Origin: UBA2767 sp964194535
GTDB taxonomy: Bacteria > Pseudomonadota > Alphaproteobacteria > Rhizobiales > Methyloligellaceae
Length of the DNA stretch: 18,346 nt
Reading direction: 5' to 3'
Assembly (NCBI GenBank): GCA_964194535.1
Contig: CAXMMX010000229.1
Coordinates: forward strand, 1 to 18,346
A program made the position numbers and the translations under genes. Every line of letters starts with the position of its first letter. Within the stretch, counting starts at the first letter, position 1. The notes beneath the pieces were generated by a model. It ran no database searches. It was not told the origin of the DNA and saw only the letters and a program-made list of their open reading frames with translations. Shown here in pieces: positions 15,790 through 18,346 of the stretch.

Positions 15790-17661
15790 TCAACCCCGGG
15801 ATTTGAGAACATACATGCGTATTTTGCCATATCCCTTGGCCAGGGACTCGATACCGATATAATTGCATTCGATCGTCTGGTCGCCTGAAAGCGCGAGGGC
15901 GGCGGCCATCTCTTCCGTAACATAGACCTCGCCCGGAACCGCGATAGGTTCGATCCGGGCAGTGCGCGTTACGTGCGAGCCAAAATAGGTCGACTCGTTC
16001 CGGATGAAATCGTGCCCGTCAAATACGGGGCCGTAGTGCCCGCCCAATCTCAGCTCGAGGTTCAGTTTTTTCCCAAGACCGGATTGGCCTGCTTCCTTAG
16101 CTGCGCGCTGCAGCGCCAGCCCGCATTGTGCCGCTGTGAAAGCATCATCGAACACAACATATATGGCGTCTCCCCAGCTGTTCCTGTAGAGCACCTTCTC
16201 GCCAAACCCGTTAAGCACGTCAGACAGGCGCGCCATGAACCGTGAATGGAAATGTGGGAGTTCCTCCTCCCGAAGAGAGCTGAACCCGGCGACGTCGCCA
16301 AACAGCATGGCGCGCGGTGTGCGTTTGAGGGAACCGCTTGATGGCGACCCGCCTCTGGTATTTGGTTGTGCATTGCCTTTGACGGAGATGATATCCACCG
16401 GCAGGCCGAAACCCTGCCACATCTCGATATTGCCGTCTGTTCCCACGCCCATGCCGCCCTCTCCGTCGTAGACAGCGAGCATACGCAAATTGGCATCGAG
16501 ATGCTTCGCACGGACCATGGCGAGCCCCATGGCAATATGAGCGCAATAGTTGAACAGGCTGTCATCGTCCAGATAGGCGCCGTCGGTCGCGAATGTAACC
16601 GCACCACGATCGGGGTTGGTTGAACTCTCGAACCAGTCCATACAGGCCTCGAACCGCTCGACCCAGCTTTCGCCCGAGCACCTCACGGAAGTCTCCACGA
16701 AATCGTCTTCCTGAAAAGGTAGAATAATACCCAGATACTTATTGCGGGCGATGCAAGCTTCCGCAATCAGCATGTCGGCGCCTGACGCCAGAGACCCGAA
16801 TGCGGCCGCAATCTGGTGTGTGTCAAAAAATCGTTTTATCTCGGCACGAATATGGTCTTCCTGATCTGCGGGGAAACGGCCCTGTTCGCCCTTGCGCGCA
16901 ATTATGTGGCCGGCAAAAAAAATGACGTCGGGATTTGCGATGCCGTCTAGAATTTGAAAATTAATGCCGGAATGCTCGCAGATCAGTTTTAATTGCTTTC
17001 GCGTGCTCGCCCGGTTGGCAAAGTCTTCATAGCCGATTTCACCTGCCTTGTGGAGCATCTCCTGAACCCTGGATGTGTTGCCCAGAACCAACTCTGCTTC
17101 GGCAACGGTTACGTGGTGCCAATAAAGCAGTTCAAATATTTTTGGATCATTTCTGTCTGCCGCCTTGGACTCGCCGGGGTGCTCCTTTTCACATTCGGCA
17201 AGCGCGGCTCCGGCCATTTCAGACGCCCTGTCATCGCCGGCAAGCAGATAAAGCGTCGCCGCGTTGACGGCGTTGTAACTCTTGTTATCCCCGTATTTCT
17301 GGTAAACGGCCTCATATGCGCTTCCTGCCTTGCGCAGCAATGCGGTCCGCTCCTTGCCAAACGTCGCCAGCGCATGGTCCTTGTCCAGCCGGGCGCCAAG
17401 AGACTGGTAATCGGATTTCCTGATCTCTTTGAGCCCGTGTTTCTTATAGAGATCAAAAGCCCTGTCGGTCGCGCCACCACGGGCAACGGACCGCACCAGA
17501 TGGTATCCAATGAGTTGCCGTTCGTTCTCCAAGGACTCACCCTCCAGGTCCACCAGGGCCCGGCGGGCACGATCGGCGGCGGTGAGATATTGCCCGTTGC
17601 TTTCGGCTGCCTTTATCCGGCGTATCGCGGCCTCCGCATCCTGTTTGGGTCCGGTGTTCAC
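15790..17661 (-). CDS. TPR/TRAFs-binding-like, Rossmann-like and class III nucleotide cyclase protein
   Basis: This 623-residue protein has an N-terminal helical-repeat region (about 1-230) resembling the TRAFs-binding/TPR-S (DUF4071) domain. A Rossmann-like segment follows (about 243-430, beginning VIFFAGHII). The C-terminal class III cyclase domain (about 448-620) retains both metal-binding Asp residues: Asp456 in FGDVAGFS and Asp498 in WGDAIYVVF. The usual substrate-selecting Lys before GD is Asn494 here. The Asn of the N-x3-R transition-state motif is Thr565, while Arg569 is kept. Nucleotide specificity is therefore uncertain. The GTG start at 17661 is preceded by AGGGGTGG at good spacing. 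The TIR gene follows by nine bases. TPR-S, cyclase and TIR modules co-occur in predicted bacterial conflict systems, so a defence or stress-signalling role is plausible. Confidence 0.82.
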   Translation of the reverse strand: MNTGPKQDAEAAIRRIKAAESNGQYLTAADRARRALVDLEGESLENERQLIGYHLVRSVARGGATDRAFDLYKKHGLKEIRKSDYQSLGARLDKDHALATFGKERTALLRKAGSAYEAVYQKYGDNKSYNAVNAATLYLLAGDDRASEMAGAALAECEKEHPGESKAADRNDPKIFELLYWHHVTVAEAELVLGNTSRVQEMLHKAGEIGYEDFANRASTRKQLKLICEHSGINFQILDGIANPDVIFFAGHIIARKGEQGRFPADQEDHIRAEIKRFFDTHQIAAAFGSLASGADMLIAEACIARNKYLGIILPFQEDDFVETSVRCSGESWVERFEACMDWFESSTNPDRGAVTFATDGAYLDDDSLFNYCAHIAMGLAMVRAKHLDANLRMLAVYDGEGGMGVGTDGNIEMWQGFGLPVDIISVKGNAQPNTRGGSPSSGSLKRTPRAMLFGDVAGFSSLREEELPHFHSRFMARLSDVLNGFGEKVLYRNSWGDAIYVVFDDAFTAAQCGLALQRAAKEAGQSGLGKKLNLELRLGGHYGPVFDGHDFIRNESTYFGSHVTRTARIEPIAVPGEVYVTEEMAAALALSGDQTIECNYIGIESLAKGYGKIRMYVLKSRG

Positions 17662-17816
17662 TCGACGCCACCCCTGGTGTCATGGCGCCGGATCCAAACC
17701 CATTTAAGGTGTCTTGGGTTATCCGGCGATATAGCGGCGCAAGCTGTGTCCTGGCCTACTGTGTCTGAACCCTTGGCAGGCATGCGGTAATAACCTTGCC
17801 CCGATCTGACAAGCTC

Positions 17817-17945
17817 ATCTACGCCGAGCTCGGCAAGGAGGTTTTCGATATCCCGGAAACTCGAAGGAAACCTGAAATACAACCGGACGGCGTGCTGGAA
17901 TATGGAAATCGGATAACAATGGCTGGAATAGGACATCTGTTTCAT
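17817..17945 (-). pseudogene. N-terminal remnant of an IS6-family transposase
   Basis: From ATG 17945 the minus strand reads HCYPISIFQHAVRLYFRF, then SSFRDIENLLAELGVD, the characteristic start of IS6-family transposases. Similarity stops after GVD, where the family continues with a VSYETVRRW-like segment. The frame then runs on without family features, so the catalytic core is gone. CCGCAACAGCC at 17958-17968 resembles the GGCTGTTGC-type terminal repeat of IS6 elements and may mark the outer end. Confidence 0.7.
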
Positions 17946-17968
17946 CAGGCAAAGCTACCGCAACAGCC

Positions 17969-18346
17969 GAAACGAAGCCACGCAGTTACCGTGCTAATGT
18001 CCACAGTATTCATGTGCGAAAGCGATTAATTTGCCACACCAGATGGATTTTAGCTTGACCTCTTGCATTATTGTAATTGCCGCTGAGGCGCCGCCCGAAA
18101 CCAGCGCTGCATGCTGTTACCAGCCCCCACTGATTGGTCCACTTCCATTGTTAGTGCATTGATGGCCTTCGGTCCAACGGGACGACCACCTCAGGCGCCG
18201 GCGGGGCTTTCCGCCGGGCGTTCGACAAGTTGCAAGGCAACCGATAGCTCAGCGGCCGATTTTCAAGAACATCGCCAATCGAACGTCCGGACACGGCCAA
18301 CTCACCAATAACGGGCTATCAGACGGCTGCGGAGGGAGAACTATTC
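17969..18346. other. Terminal stretch with no recognised gene
   Basis: About 380 bases at the window edge. A 66-codon frame (18111-18311, plus strand) has no recognisable similarity and low-complexity composition. The minus strand has only short frames. It may be mobile-element debris, but I cannot name a family. Confidence 0.4.

Noticed and set aside
15790..17661. Naming the cyclase/TIR pair a Pycsar system
   Set aside because: The cyclase has extra TPR and Rossmann-like domains, the TIR lacks a cyclic-nucleotide-binding domain, and the TIR is truncated. Only a loose analogy is supported.

Overview
This looks like a Gram-negative, probably alphaproteobacterial, accessory region. The evidence is an outer-membrane beta-barrel protein, periplasmic c-type cytochromes, and remnants of IS110-, IS3- and IS6-family transposases. 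The alphaproteobacterial placement is inferred from general protein flavour and moderately high GC. No rRNA, tRNA or CRISPR array was seen.

Layout: (a) 1-2456 is a degraded flank. It holds a frameshifted IS110-family transposase end, an intact TIR-domain membrane protein (495-1688), a fragment of a second TIR gene on the opposite strand (1709-1831) and an IS3-type transposase tail (1913-2026). (b) 2546-14145 is a run of seven co-directional genes for an apparent electron-transfer chain across the cell envelope: a pentaheme cytochrome, an outer-membrane barrel, an FAD/2Fe-2S NAD(P)H reductase, a tetraheme c554-like cytochrome, a cyclic-nucleotide-binding-like protein with four [4Fe-4S] motifs, a membrane protein with two H-x13-H pairs (probable di-heme b), and a decaheme cytochrome with a duplicated Cys-rich N-terminal domain. 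Five of the seven form one compact operon (6814-14145) with short gaps or overlaps. (c) 14176-17661 on the minus strand is a two-gene signalling unit: a TPR/Rossmann-like/class III nucleotide cyclase followed 9 nt later by a TIR domain that is fused in frame to a lytic transglycosylase with TPR repeats. (d) 17817-18346 holds an IS6-type transposase N-terminal remnant and unrecognised DNA.

Working model (inference): NAD(P)H electrons enter through the membrane-anchored reductase. They pass through the cytoplasmic 4x[4Fe-4S] protein to the b-type membrane protein, then through the anchored decaheme and the periplasmic tetraheme, and reach the barrel plus pentaheme at the outer membrane. Flow could equally be inward. 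The two largest cytochromes share an unusual acidic D-x-L/I-L repeat linker, which supports their working together. No terminal enzyme of known specificity, such as a hydroxylamine oxidoreductase or nitrite reductase, lies in the window, so the donor or acceptor is unknown. The combination, especially the cNMP/4x[4Fe-4S] protein and the Cys-rich domain on a decaheme, is the best candidate here for an undescribed system. The cyclase/TIR pair is a second candidate, with possible immune signalling.
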